Source of the DNA: Gracilariopsis chorda
Taxonomy: Eukaryota; Rhodophyta; Florideophyceae; Gracilariales; Gracilariaceae
Length of the DNA: 64,000 nt
Assembly (NCBI GenBank): GCA_003194525.1
Contig: NBIV01000119.1
Coordinates: 167,874 to 231,873, forward strand
Reading direction: 5' to 3'
The position numbers and the translations under genes are program-made. This document shows, one piece after another, positions 1 to 9,739 of this stretch (the first letter of the stretch is position 1; every line of letters starts with the position of its first letter). The notes under the pieces are model-generated. The model worked only from the letters and a program-made list of their open reading frames with translations. It searched no databases and was not told the DNA's origin.

Positions 1-507
1 GTTTACCCCAAATAAGTGGACCGGAAAAGAATATTGCAGATCTTGTGTGGTACATGAAGAGACGTGTTGATTTCGTATAGGTGGTGCGCATTTTTGAGAA
101 CGAGCTATACCCACGGTATCATAGATTCATTTCAAGCACGAACACCTTTACATATCCTCTCGTGTAAAGGTATATACGCGTACGCACGGCCTGTGGCAAG
201 GAATCTGGACACTCCAGGGAAATTGATTAGACTTTGGCAGCGAGTGTTGTCCTCCAGTTCACGTGGGCAGAGTTCATGGGTGGCCGCAGGAGTTTCTTGG
301 TTTCCTGCGAACAGAGAAGTATCTCTAAATAGATGCTTCTACCCTTTTGCCATGATTAGACGTGAAGTACTCACAATAAAGCAAGAAGAAAGAGTTCTTG
401 GGTTTACAAGTGCATATTCATGTGTACTGAGGTAAATGTACGCTCTTGATGGCACGCCTGAAGACGCAGTAGTGATTCTTGAAAACTGTGCCTGTCTCGA
501 GGAGGGG
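1..507. other. Intergenic, no gene seen
   Basis: Short open frames are present but none has recognisable protein character. A (GT)n run begins near 510 and leads into a LINE-derived repeat. Confidence 0.5.
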
Positions 508-690
508 AAGTTTGTGTGTGTGTGTGTTTACCGGCACGTGCCTCTGATTTCGAGGCAACGGTACTATCTGTCTACCAGTAGAAGGCTAATCACTATTCGA
601 CGGCTAAATGTCCCAAATAGACCCAATCGCATCTCCATTTGGCTTCCTCATCCAGTGTAACTTCTTAGTGTTTTACCCGGGAAGTTTTGG
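508..690 (-). mobile_element. 5'-truncated LINE 3' end (copy 1)
   Basis: Read on the minus strand, this segment ends in a (CA)n tail at about 508-527. It matches the segment at 24597-24772 over roughly 170 bp, with many shared blocks such as the 18 bp block GACCCAATCGCATCTCCA. Both copies keep a short C-terminal reading frame, RKP(N/H)GDAIGSI, that ends in TAG at the same place. The last 45 bp before the tail also resemble the 3' end of the LINE at 20343-21789 (shared TACCGT, CTTGGAATT and GAG blocks, then (CA)n). It is therefore read as the 3' remnant of a related non-LTR element. The 5' limit is uncertain. Confidence 0.6.
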
Positions 691-1715
691 CTCACGAGAA
701 CGTACTCCCTCCAGACACAAAGATATTTTCAATTCTGTCTACAGCCCAAGGAATAACACTTTCGTCTTGCATTGTATGATAGGTAAGAGGTGGTCTTGAT
801 GGTCTAAGTTGAGGATCCGACGAAGTGTAGCATGCTGTTTAGTTCCAAAGCAAGTGACCATCAGTTCCCAGAAAAGTGTCGGTGAATGGGAGTGGCCCAG
901 TTGCTGGTAAAATGGCCAGATAGGGGGTTGAGATTTACTTCAAGAGAAGGTCTTTGACAAGGAGCTCTTACCCTGGTGTAAGTAGCGCCAGTTCATACTA
1001 ACACATACCATGTGACAGCAGCAGATTGTTCAGACGCGTCATAACAAGCATTTGCCCAGGAATGGTATGTGATTTCCATGTGTCTCGCAGCTCTTGGGTT
1101 CCTGGGACGAGATTGACCTCGTCGCGGTGAGGTAAGCCTGCGATCTGTAGTACAGATTCGGTACGTTTCGAAGTTTATGCGTTTATGCGAGGGCTCAAGG
1201 CATGTCAGGTGGCCACGCATCGCCGCGCACAATGTTTGTTGCAATGCTTGCAAGGTCACAAATCGAGCATCCGGAGCATATCGGTGTCGACAATGCTGTG
1301 GACTCATCTGCAAAAGACTTCTGTGGACAGCTCGCTGAAGATATCGAAGTTAAAGAGTTAGACTTTCGTAGAAACGCTGCTCAAACCCACAGGGTTTGAA
1401 CAGTGTTACTCTAATAAAGGCATGGAACATTGTTAGACGACTGGGCTACAAAAAGTGGCCGGCCAGGCACCAGATGAACTTGGACAGCGATACTTGGAAG
1501 TGACTATCACAATATCACAACATGTACGCCTAAAATTCATTACGCGTGGGACTGGTCAAATAATATTATCCGAAATAGAGGCCTTGATCGCTCGTTCGAA
1601 GTTGAAGCATCAACCCTTCACGACACTGTCGCAAACTTGACATTGCTAAGCTTACCAGCTCATTCCTGGGTTGATTTGAGGAGAACACCGGGACGACCTC
1701 ACGAACGCACAAAAG
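691..1715. other. Intergenic, no confident gene
   Basis: Two short plus-strand frames (1202-1399 and 1455-1640) look mildly protein-like but match no family I know and have no clear start context. They could be decayed coding remnants or chance. Nothing else is seen. Confidence 0.4.
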
Positions 1716-2888
1716 ATGGCTTCTTTTCAGCACCGGCCATGGACAGTGAAGCAAGACATACTGCTTATACAAGTTGTACTCGCAACGAACGCACACCGTG
1801 AAATTTCACGTACAAAGCGGATCAAGTCTTACGCGACAAACTTATCGTGTAACAAGATGCCCGCGATTCTTAGCACGTTTAGCAGTCAAGCGGCAAAGGC
1901 AAAGCTTGAACCGCGTACTGCTGCATCCCTGAAGAAGAGGTTCGGAGTACTACTGCGCAAGTATCTAAATCCAAGTAGCGGTCCCTCGGACTGTGTGATT
2001 ACCAATGAAATGAAGCGATTTATGGATCAAGTTATGGAAGATCGACGAAAAGCTTGGAACTTGCCTCCTCTTCGGCGTATTTTGTCTTTGCCTTCTGAAG
2101 AAAGCGAGAATATTGTTCCCCAAGAACAGAACCTTCTTCACCGAACGAGCACTTGCGCAGACGAAACTCAGGGAAACCTCCGAGCCCAAGGAAAGAAAGC
2201 TACGCCATCTGGCTTACGGCCTTGTGAATCGGGAACCCTAAACGTGAATGCAAACAGCCAAGGCTTTTCAGGGTGGGGAGAACCAGAAAGAACCGAGGAT
2301 AGAGCTGTTCCGTACAAGAAGAGAGCTTTTGAAAACAGGTATATGGCTGAAAGTGAGGTGTGCAATCCATATAACAACCAGCCCGTGGAGCGTCAGCAAT
2401 GGGACAGCCGCAATGTTAGAGTATTGAAAGGACGAGCAAGGGGCCCGCCATCCGAGAAAGACGAATCAGCAGCACCTGCAAGGTCCAAGAACGATGGAAG
2501 TATGAGGCCTCGAACAGAGAACTTCGTTGAAACATTCCGGATTTCAGAGGAAGCGTCACTAAAGAATTGGTCTGCTGTGCAGAACATGGGTCATCCATTA
2601 CAGCGTATTGCAATGGAAAGGGAAGATGAGCTCGTCAAAATGTACAATCAAGTTGAAGAACTAATCTTTCAACTGAACGCTGATCATCAATTGAAGATGC
2701 TGGAGATGAAACAAAACTACGAACGCGAAGAACACGAGCTAGATCAAGAACTCGAGGCGCTGCAACGCAAACTGAGGATTCGACAATTTAAGAATATGCT
2801 TGAGATTCGGAGACGCAAGCAAATGTACGAAATAGAAGAACTGGAATACTACAAGGAGCTTGGGCGCATGGGTACCAGCAGGGAATGA
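1716..2888 (+). CDS. Myb/SANT-like DNA-binding protein with C-terminal coiled coil
   Basis: A 390-residue single-exon gene starting at ATG 1716. Residues about 5-90 begin with a tryptophan-led helix (RPWTVKQDILLIQVVLATNA) and later have a basic helix around KKRFGVLLRKYL. This is the layout of SANT/trihelix-like domains found in transcription factors and in Harbinger-type transposon accessory proteins. Residues about 120-280 are polar and probably disordered. Residues about 295-385 are a long Glu/Lys/Leu-rich coiled coil (for example MLEMKQNYEREEHELDQ), suggesting dimerisation. A DNA-binding, probably nuclear role is inferred from fold-like features only. It could be a host regulator or a domesticated transposon protein; no transposase lies beside it. 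Confidence 0.55.
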   Translation: MASFQHRPWTVKQDILLIQVVLATNAHREISRTKRIKSYATNLSCNKMPAILSTFSSQAAKAKLEPRTAASLKKRFGVLLRKYLNPSSGPSDCVITNEMKRFMDQVMEDRRKAWNLPPLRRILSLPSEESENIVPQEQNLLHRTSTCADETQGNLRAQGKKATPSGLRPCESGTLNVNANSQGFSGWGEPERTEDRAVPYKKRAFENRYMAESEVCNPYNNQPVERQQWDSRNVRVLKGRARGPPSEKDESAAPARSKNDGSMRPRTENFVETFRISEEASLKNWSAVQNMGHPLQRIAMEREDELVKMYNQVEELIFQLNADHQLKMLEMKQNYEREEHELDQELEALQRKLRIRQFKNMLEIRRRKQMYEIEELEYYKELGRMGTSRE

Positions 2889-3558
2889 AATCGCTGCGTT
2901 CGGTTTTACTGTTCTTGACGGCAGTGGTGAAGACATACAGGGGTTTCAACAGTTCTTGTCTCATGCTAATCGCTAATCGATCTAAATATCTGTCATCCCC
3001 TACTTGAATTCTCACCGTTGCTCGGAATCGAGCACAATTTTTGACTAGAAGTAGCGTCTCCGCCAGTAGATGGAGAACGCGCTGAGTCCTCAGAGAAAGG
3101 CTTGGAGTGAGCAGTCTCGACTCTTTTCCCATGGTTTCGCATCACATCATAGAAACCAACGATAGCAGAGTAACGCACTCGCCAGCGTTTGAGGATATGG
3201 TTAGAGAGGTCTTGATTGGGGAAAGCCTTCTCGCACGCATTAGAAATCGTATATGGTCTGAATCGACTTGGTGGTAGATCTCCGGAGCGCCCAGGCGAGG
3301 GCAAATATCCAGTCGATTCACTCGGACAGAGAGCTTCTGTGTGTGATCAACATCCAGCTTCGAGAATCCTCTCAGGTACGGAGATATCAACCAACACTTG
3401 ACAACATAAATAGATCTGTCATAAGTTAACAAATTGCACAGAAAAAACCCTTACACCACAAGAACGAGAGCAGTTGGGAAATGATATACTGCCTCATTCC
3501 AAGACACAGCACGAAGGCGTACTCGTAACCCTTTAGCCTTCAACAAAACAAATCGCGT
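2889..3558. other. Convergent 3' intergenic spacer
   Basis: Lies between the 3' ends of two convergent genes. No open frame with protein character and no strong structure was seen. Confidence 0.5.
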
Positions 3559-6141
3559 TTAAGATTTTCCCTGCTCCAGAACCACTGATGAATCCAGATG
3601 TGGCTCTCCGTGCTTGTTAACCACCTCAGAAGCTCGATAAGCTATAATCGGGTCATTATCTTCAGTGAAGGGCTTCAGTATTTGTTCCCCATCTCTTGAG
3701 ATTCCCAGGAACTCGACTAAACACTGCCGGCTGTCTGAAAGACGTTTGGAAGTGGCTTTCGTACGAGTAGCCAACAAGAGTAACGAGAACATCGATGGAT
3801 CGGCTTCCTGAAGCAACTGACGTGGGACAGAGACTGACCCTTTGAGAAACATCCGAGGAATCGAATCAAACTGATTTGAACGGAATCTGCTGCGTGAAAC
3901 AAAGGGAACTGTTACCGCAAAGAACTCAATGACGATTTCACACATGTGCAATAACCCTTTCATACTAGAACGGCCAGAGGTTATTTCAACTACTGAGGTG
4001 TAGATTTTGTTCAACGCATCAGAAAGGGCACTGCGGGCTTCTGCCCTACTCGCAAAAACAAAGTTCAGAATATCCGAATGGGTTGCACATAGTATTTTCC
4101 ACTCTCGGGCATGGTGCATAGTTTCCCTTTGAAACAAGAACCTTGAGTGATGGGTTGCCATGCTTTCGATTTCTCTGAGAACCCTTAGACAAAAGGGTTT
4201 GTCGAGATACTTGACCAAAGCCCGCGTCGAAGATATATATCTGGAAGCTGGCGTTCTATAGGGTCTTCCAACTTGGCTTCCGAGTCTCGAATCACTCATG
4301 GAGGAACTTCCAGTTTTCTCTTGGAATGCTTTCTTACCTACAGGCTGATCTTCATCACTTGAATTCTCTGCTCGGGCACCCAGATACTCCACTGTCAAAG
4401 GACTAAATAGCAGTAAACGGAGTACATCAACAACAAAATTCTCCCACGTACCTACCTTGAAAACATTTGTTAACACGTTCTCCATTTCATGACCATCTAG
4501 AAGAGCGCGAAAAGTATCTATATTGTCCCTGAGTCGAAGGACTACGTCTTCGGTAAGCCCCTCCAAGCACTTGAGCACCGCAAAGTCGTATATCAAGTTA
4601 AATAGGCGGTTTCTAGCCGAAGGGGAAGTAGTGTCGGCGAAGAGAGTTAACACCGTTTTCAGGCCACCAATTTCATCAAAGCAATCCATGTTCAGTTGAG
4701 CAGAAGTGAGAAACTCATCCCAAGTGTGATGTAGTCTGGGGAAAAGGCCTTCACATATCAGGACACGATCGACGTCCGTATGTGTTAAATCTCCCATGTG
4801 AAGAGCAAGTGCTGCAAGGCATTGTGATGAAATGTTTATGCTAGGGTACTTATCACTTGACTTCAACAAAAACAAGTAGCATCTCAGTGCGCGCTCCCAC
4901 ATAACGTCATCATCCTGTCGTCCATGCATGTCCTCTACAACATCTGAAAAGACTTTGCGAGCAACTTCTTCAACGCGAGAAGAACATGCGCCTTTGACAA
5001 AACTGGCATGTGCCCCAATGTTCACCAAAAGCGTGAATACCGAACCGTCTCTCTCGCTACGTTCCGCACCGCGCATTCTTCTAACAATCTCTGTAAGAAG
5101 ATTAATTCCCGTTTCCATTCCGTCGAGGCACGCTCCAACAACATATCCAGCTAGCAACAAAAGTGCACTGTTTCTACCGTATGTCTTTAACGAGTTATTT
5201 GTCAGATACTCATGCAACACTTTCCAAGCCTGTCCGGTAGGTTCAAAACGTTCATAGGGGTGCCATGGCACGGGTGCTTTGCGAATGAAACCCAAATGCA
5301 GGTCTTGCTTCATCCTGCGACGACTAACAGCAAAGGCACCGTACAATGCGTCTTCAGCACTCTCAGTGGATAAGGTGAACAATGCTTCTTCGTTTACGTT
5401 CTCATTCTCATCTGAAACATTTAACGTCTGAAACATGGAAGCAACACGATGGCATTGGACAGGATAAGGCGGTTGTGGTAACATCGGTTTCAGTTTCGGA
5501 AGTTGATCCGAAAGATAAGCTAGATTCTGCTCAGTCGCTTCCATTCCGATGGATGAACGACGCACATCTCCATCTGACAGTATTGTTGGTTCAGGTGGTT
5601 GAGGTGGATCAAGTGGACTTCGTTCATCCGGAAAGCTTGGTACCCATGAACTTTCTTCACCGTAGCTTGGTTTTCGGTCAGATCTTGGAACTGGAGGAAG
5701 CGGCCTGGATGGCGGAGGTGGTAGGATACTTGAAAGCACATTGCTATCGTTTGGTTTTTGCTGCTCGGATGTATTGGCCGAGGAAAATGGATATGACCTT
5801 CGCTTTCCAAGCGCGTCTGCCGGTCTCTCAACTTTCGCAAAATCTGGCTTGGGGGGGAGCGGCGGGGGAGCGCTCTGCGGAATTAGTCCAATACGAGCGA
5901 AGTCTGGTTTTGGCGGGAGTGGTGGCGGGATGTCGGACTGCACACGAGCAAATGCGGGTTTTGGCGGAAGCGGGGGTGGGGTTGTGTCCTGTGCAGTGCC
6001 TCTACTTCGCTCTGGGAACGTTGTTGGTGGCAATCTGATGACAGAGCTGCATGGAGCTTCAGAGTCATCCACGGATTCAGCTTCTTCATATGACCATAGT
6101 CTGAGATCAGTACCGAGATTTGGCAATGGAGAGGAAGACAT
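3559..6141 (-). CDS. Unknown protein: proline-rich SH3-ligand repeats plus helical domain
   Basis: An 860-residue open frame without introns, starting at ATG 6141. The first 200 residues are disordered and proline-rich, with three near-identical copies of a PPPLPPKPxFA(R/K) unit at about residues 56-105. Each contains a class-II SH3 ligand (PxxPxK). A fourth polyproline stretch (PPPPSRPLPP) follows. From about residue 250 to the end the protein is regular, Leu-rich and helical, consistent with an ARM/HEAT-like or similar solenoid, but I cannot name a family. An actin or endocytic scaffold role is suggested only by the proline motifs. The antisense ORFs over the repeats are shadows. Confidence 0.75.
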   Translation of the reverse strand: MSSSPLPNLGTDLRLWSYEEAESVDDSEAPCSSVIRLPPTTFPERSRGTAQDTTPPPLPPKPAFARVQSDIPPPLPPKPDFARIGLIPQSAPPPLPPKPDFAKVERPADALGKRRSYPFSSANTSEQQKPNDSNVLSSILPPPPSRPLPPVPRSDRKPSYGEESSWVPSFPDERSPLDPPQPPEPTILSDGDVRRSSIGMEATEQNLAYLSDQLPKLKPMLPQPPYPVQCHRVASMFQTLNVSDENENVNEEALFTLSTESAEDALYGAFAVSRRRMKQDLHLGFIRKAPVPWHPYERFEPTGQAWKVLHEYLTNNSLKTYGRNSALLLLAGYVVGACLDGMETGINLLTEIVRRMRGAERSERDGSVFTLLVNIGAHASFVKGACSSRVEEVARKVFSDVVEDMHGRQDDDVMWERALRCYLFLLKSSDKYPSINISSQCLAALALHMGDLTHTDVDRVLICEGLFPRLHHTWDEFLTSAQLNMDCFDEIGGLKTVLTLFADTTSPSARNRLFNLIYDFAVLKCLEGLTEDVVLRLRDNIDTFRALLDGHEMENVLTNVFKVGTWENFVVDVLRLLLFSPLTVEYLGARAENSSDEDQPVGKKAFQEKTGSSSMSDSRLGSQVGRPYRTPASRYISSTRALVKYLDKPFCLRVLREIESMATHHSRFLFQRETMHHAREWKILCATHSDILNFVFASRAEARSALSDALNKIYTSVVEITSGRSSMKGLLHMCEIVIEFFAVTVPFVSRSRFRSNQFDSIPRMFLKGSVSVPRQLLQEADPSMFSLLLLATRTKATSKRLSDSRQCLVEFLGISRDGEQILKPFTEDNDPIIAYRASEVVNKHGEPHLDSSVVLEQGKS

Positions 6142-7029
6142 GTGTCAATGCTACTGCTCTGGTTCACTGCTCATGTCAATCGCAGTAAATGATGGCTCAA
6201 TTCCAAAGTTGGTGAACGCTTCAATGACTCTTGCAACTGCAATGCAGTTCGCTATAGATTCAACCCTCCATTCATTAACTCTCACGATTGTCTGTAATGA
6301 GGCTCCGTTTCATTTGTCCCCTTCGCCATACAAGCATCTCCTGCGAACAATGTTTGGTTTACCAATACAGACGAGCTACGGGATTTATCGAAGAGTCAAG
6401 TTGAGTACGATATCTAGAATTACTACCTACATGCTTAGCTAGGGAGTTTGTCGCAAGGACTTCACTTGTACGCGCACAGTACCAGGAGTAGGTAACCCTT
6501 AGTCGCAGAAGGCTACCAAAGGTACCTTCATAGCCTTAGGTAGGGCTATACTGCAGCGCAGCGGCGATTGTACACGAAGGTAGAGGTAGAGTCTACTGCT
6601 ACCGTTTACCAAGTTTAGCGTCGCACAAAGGCAGCAATTCTAACCCTTTTCCTCTTACCGACGGTACGATTTTCAATCTCAGAAAACATGAACACCATTT
6701 GTCGCTTCCGCCCCTTCTTACGCCCCAAGTTGTTCCCCGAGCTGAAGAGATGACAGTTTTCGGCGGTACGACACTTAGAAACCCTATAGCGGATCTTGAA
6801 CACCGCCTTCCACGATATACAAGGTGCCCCGCAAGAGGCACGCCACACACTCAGACAAACCAAGGAGCGAAGTAGAGCGGAGAGGAAGTTGGTTTCAAAT
6901 ATGATATCCGATTGCAGCTCAAATTTTTTTCCATCTTGACGAAAAATGTGAGCGGAAAAAAACATGCAGAACAATGTAGATAAACGCTGCAGGATTGCCA
7001 GAGTTTTCTTCACGTGGAATTCCATGAGT
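6142..7029. other. Intergenic between two minus-strand genes
   Basis: No gene is seen. It contains an AACCCTTA motif near 6494, an AGAAGGCTAC motif at 6507-6516 and a GGTACC at 6521-6526. The AGAAGGCTAC/GGTACC pair recurs at 33761-33782. It probably holds the 5' region of the 860-residue gene and the 3' region of the Tic22 gene. Confidence 0.4.
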
Positions 7030-8010
7030 TTACTTCGAAATAGTTGTTCTTAACCTATTGAGCGAATCGTTGAGCGGGACAAATACAACGCGACTCAGTT
7101 TTGGATTTGAACCAGCCCTGATTTCTTTGATCGTCTGCTTCAAATCAATTATTCTTAAATCCTTCAGGTCAAGAGCCGCAGAAGGGTCTTTTTTCTTGAG
7201 ATCTTTGATTGTTTCGTCAAGGGTCTCCTTCTCAAAGAATAATGGGTATACTGGGGGATCATCCTTGGAGTCCTTGACAGCAAGCCCATCTATGTAAAAA
7301 ATGGGAACCCCGTTCTCGCCGAAGCTCTTCTGAAAATCACCGTTGGTGATATCTTTTGCGAGAGCGGCTTCGTGATCATCTGGAAAAATTTCAAACTTCT
7401 CTGGAACTGACTTTGCCGAACCTATTCGAGTGTCCAAGAACTTGATGGCCTCATTCAGACCTATTGCGAGGACTTTCGCGTCCTCATTTTGCTCTTTCAC
7501 TTGCTCGAGGTACTTCTCTGCGTCGGCGGGCTGAACAAAAAAGTAACCACGCCGCAAACGCCCATCATCGGTTTCTGAGAGAAACGGGCGCCCTGTGCTA
7601 TCTGTTACAGTGAAAACAGGAATCTTTCTCAATTTCGCATCAAGCAGAGTGTCGACGCTTTTATTTCCGCCCACCGCGGTGACGAGAGGCTGAACGGTAG
7701 AAAAGAGAATTCCTCCGATCAAGAGGGCTCCTATTAATTTCACAGCAGGGCTCGTCGAACTGGAACCTCGAGCCGTCGGACAAATCCTTTTCATGAAATC
7801 GACCTCTGTTCCAGGATTGAAGCGATATAAACGTGATCGTTCATTCTTCTTCACAAGTGTCAGTGGCTGATCCTGTTGGTTCTTACTTCGCCTTTGCACG
7901 TGCGATGGTCTCCTGCTAGAACCGAGAGGAAAAACAGGAGATAGAAAGAAGCAAGCTCGCGAAATAAGGCTGTGCGGAGTTGGAAATATTTCCAGACCGT
8001 TTCTTTTCAT
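7030..8010 (-). CDS. TIC22: Tic22-family chloroplast protein import component
   Basis: A 326-residue frame starting at ATG 8010. Tic22 is a soluble factor of the plastid intermembrane space that helps preproteins pass between the outer and inner envelope translocons. The family pattern is visible: IPVFTVTDSTGRPFL at about residues 130-144, GYFFVQPADAEKYLEQVK soon after, then VPIFYIDGL and VYPLFFEKETLDE. The first 80 residues are basic and serine-rich as in a transit peptide. They are followed by a hydrophobic segment (about 91-112, KLIGALLIGGILFSTVQPLV), which could be part of a bipartite targeting signal or a membrane anchor. It is divergently transcribed from a thylakoid-lumen gene, with about 930 bp between start codons. 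Confidence 0.9.
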   Translation of the reverse strand: MKRNGLEIFPTPHSLISRACFFLSPVFPLGSSRRPSHVQRRSKNQQDQPLTLVKKNERSRLYRFNPGTEVDFMKRICPTARGSSSTSPAVKLIGALLIGGILFSTVQPLVTAVGGNKSVDTLLDAKLRKIPVFTVTDSTGRPFLSETDDGRLRRGYFFVQPADAEKYLEQVKEQNEDAKVLAIGLNEAIKFLDTRIGSAKSVPEKFEIFPDDHEAALAKDITNGDFQKSFGENGVPIFYIDGLAVKDSKDDPPVYPLFFEKETLDETIKDLKKKDPSAALDLKDLRIIDLKQTIKEIRAGSNPKLSRVVFVPLNDSLNRLRTTISK

Positions 8011-8941
8011 GATCGTCGATCTCTACAACAGCACTTCCAGAGGATATTTTTGCTGGTAGTTGGGAATACGGCTTAGGAAAAAGCATGAACCAAAGCAAGA
8101 ACGCAGGCGGCGCTTTCTCCGTTTCAAGTTAGTGGATATGCGCTTGGTATTCTGATAACACAGTCCAGAGAACGTGTATAGAAAGGGGGGTTAAGGGTTA
8201 GGCGCAGAACAACCCCTATCACAGTTTCGGTATTACAGGGACATGAATCTGCACACACGGAAGAATACGCAACAATTTTTGCGCAACAACGAACGACGTG
8301 CCTTTCAGCTATCTATGGGTTCACGGTCTAACCTTCTAAAACTGCCGTTGCTACAGTACAACGGTGAGGGACGCTAGCCTTCTACAGACTCCTTGTTATT
8401 GGACTTACAATGAAATTTCTGGAAAACATGATCTCCATCTCCAGGTGACGAGATCGTGCCCTGCTGTATAACCCTTATCCCAAACTGACCCGTTTGGTGA
8501 AATGGTTTGCAGCCCGCAAGATTAACACCAGAAGGTTAGGAAGGCTACTTTCGTTGACCATGCGAAGAATAGTCTATCGTTTCTTTGATTCTGCGTTGAG
8601 ACATAGGGCGTATCTATATCCCTTCCATCTCTTAGTGCCCTTCCGTAGCCTATCTTCCCACCACTCAAGCAGTTTGTGAGTGAGAAGCGAAGTACAAGTC
8701 TCAGCTGGTGAAGAGGCAGGCAGTTCCAACGCCTGATGCGAAAGGGACCGTGGTAAGCGTTTATCTCAACAGCTAATAGGGTTGGTTACCTGTACGCTTG
8801 ACACGTCATTTCAGCTCAACGACATCTTTGAACGCATAACCTCGCATCCCAATCCTAAGAAGCCTAGGCAAAAGTGTATCTACTTTTTGGATACTTGATA
8901 GTACAGTGAATCCGTACGTCACATTAGGCAAGAGCTCATTC
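8011..8941. promoter_or_regulatory. Shared divergent promoter region of two plastid-protein genes
   Basis: The space between the Tic22 gene (minus) and the lumenal pentapeptide gene (plus) has no gene. It contains TTAAGGGTTAGG near 8189, ATAACCCTTAT near 8469 and a reverse AGAAGGCTA at 8375-8383. Similar AAGGGTTA strings occur in other intergenic regions of the window (near 6494, 15960, 28550 and 33680). A regulatory role is inference. Confidence 0.35.
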
Positions 8942-9739
8942 ATGGCGAACTTAGCATTTATGGTCTCTGCAGGAGTATCCGTCCAGGATGCCGGGAAAAG
9001 CATTCCACACGTTTCTTCTCGCAGAAATCATGATTGGTCTCTTTTTTGGCAGTCTTTGGGCAGAACAGCTGCCGTAGCAGCGATTTCGACAGCTTTGATG
9101 GTTCCGGGAACGGTCAGTGCTCTAGAAACACCGCTCGTTTTCGATCACGATCAAAGTCTCGTTGGAGCAAACTTCTCAAATCGTTCGGACTTGAGAGGTG
9201 CGATTTTCTCGAAGTCAAACTGCAAGTTTGCGTCTTTCGAAGGGTCAGATTTGACAAACGCACAACTTGATGATGCAAATGTAAGGTGTATTATATATTC
9301 AATATCTCAAAGACTGTATGCACCAATATGTACCCACCTGTTTTCAACGGTTCAAGGGTACAAAGATCCAAGCTTCCCCGAATCTAACATTGCTTTTCTG
9401 TGCTACTAACTTTGCGATAGTTCCAAGAGGCAAACCTTCAAGGTGCGGTTGCTGTGAACGCGATGGCCACGAAGGCAAAGTTCCAGCGAGCTAACCTAAA
9501 GGATGTTGGTACGTGACTCACCTTAGCGAGCCGTTTTCCGCAGATATGCTAACTTTCGAGAAGACTTTACCAATGCGAACTTGATCAGCGCGCAGTTTGA
9601 TGGCGCGGATATTGAGGGCGCGGACTTCACTGATAGTTTGTTGGACAGGGCAGTAACTCAGTCACTATGCAGGCGCGCTTCCGGTGTGAACAGCAAGACG
9701 GGTGTATCAACGGCAGAATCATTAATGTGCCCGGAATGA
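8942..9739 (+). CDS. Thylakoid-lumen pentapeptide-repeat protein (three exons)
   Basis: Model: exons 8942-9280, 9421-9512 and 9544-9739, giving 208 residues. Exon 1 encodes a bipartite signal: a basic N-terminal stretch, then a hydrophobic segment ending VPGTVSA before LE, a typical AxA-type lumenal cleavage site. Pentapeptide A(D/N)LXX repeats follow, such as GANFSNRSDLRGAIF and, in exon 3, SAQFDGADIEGADF. The C terminus DRAVTQSLCRRASGVNSKTG matches lumenal family members. Intron 1 has GTAAGG, a perfect TACTAAC and TAG. Intron 2 is only 31-35 nt. Its better donor (GTACGT, 9509) breaks the frame, while GTGACT at 9513 keeps it. I started at ATG 8942 because upstream codons are non-ATG. The 3' end overlaps the opposite-strand pseudouridine synthase by 113 bp. 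Confidence 0.85.

Noticed and set aside
5382-6442. Long plus-strand frames (218 and 233 codons) with Gly-rich repeats
   Set aside because: They are exact antisense of the proline-repeat gene; the glycine repeats mirror PPPLPPKP codons.
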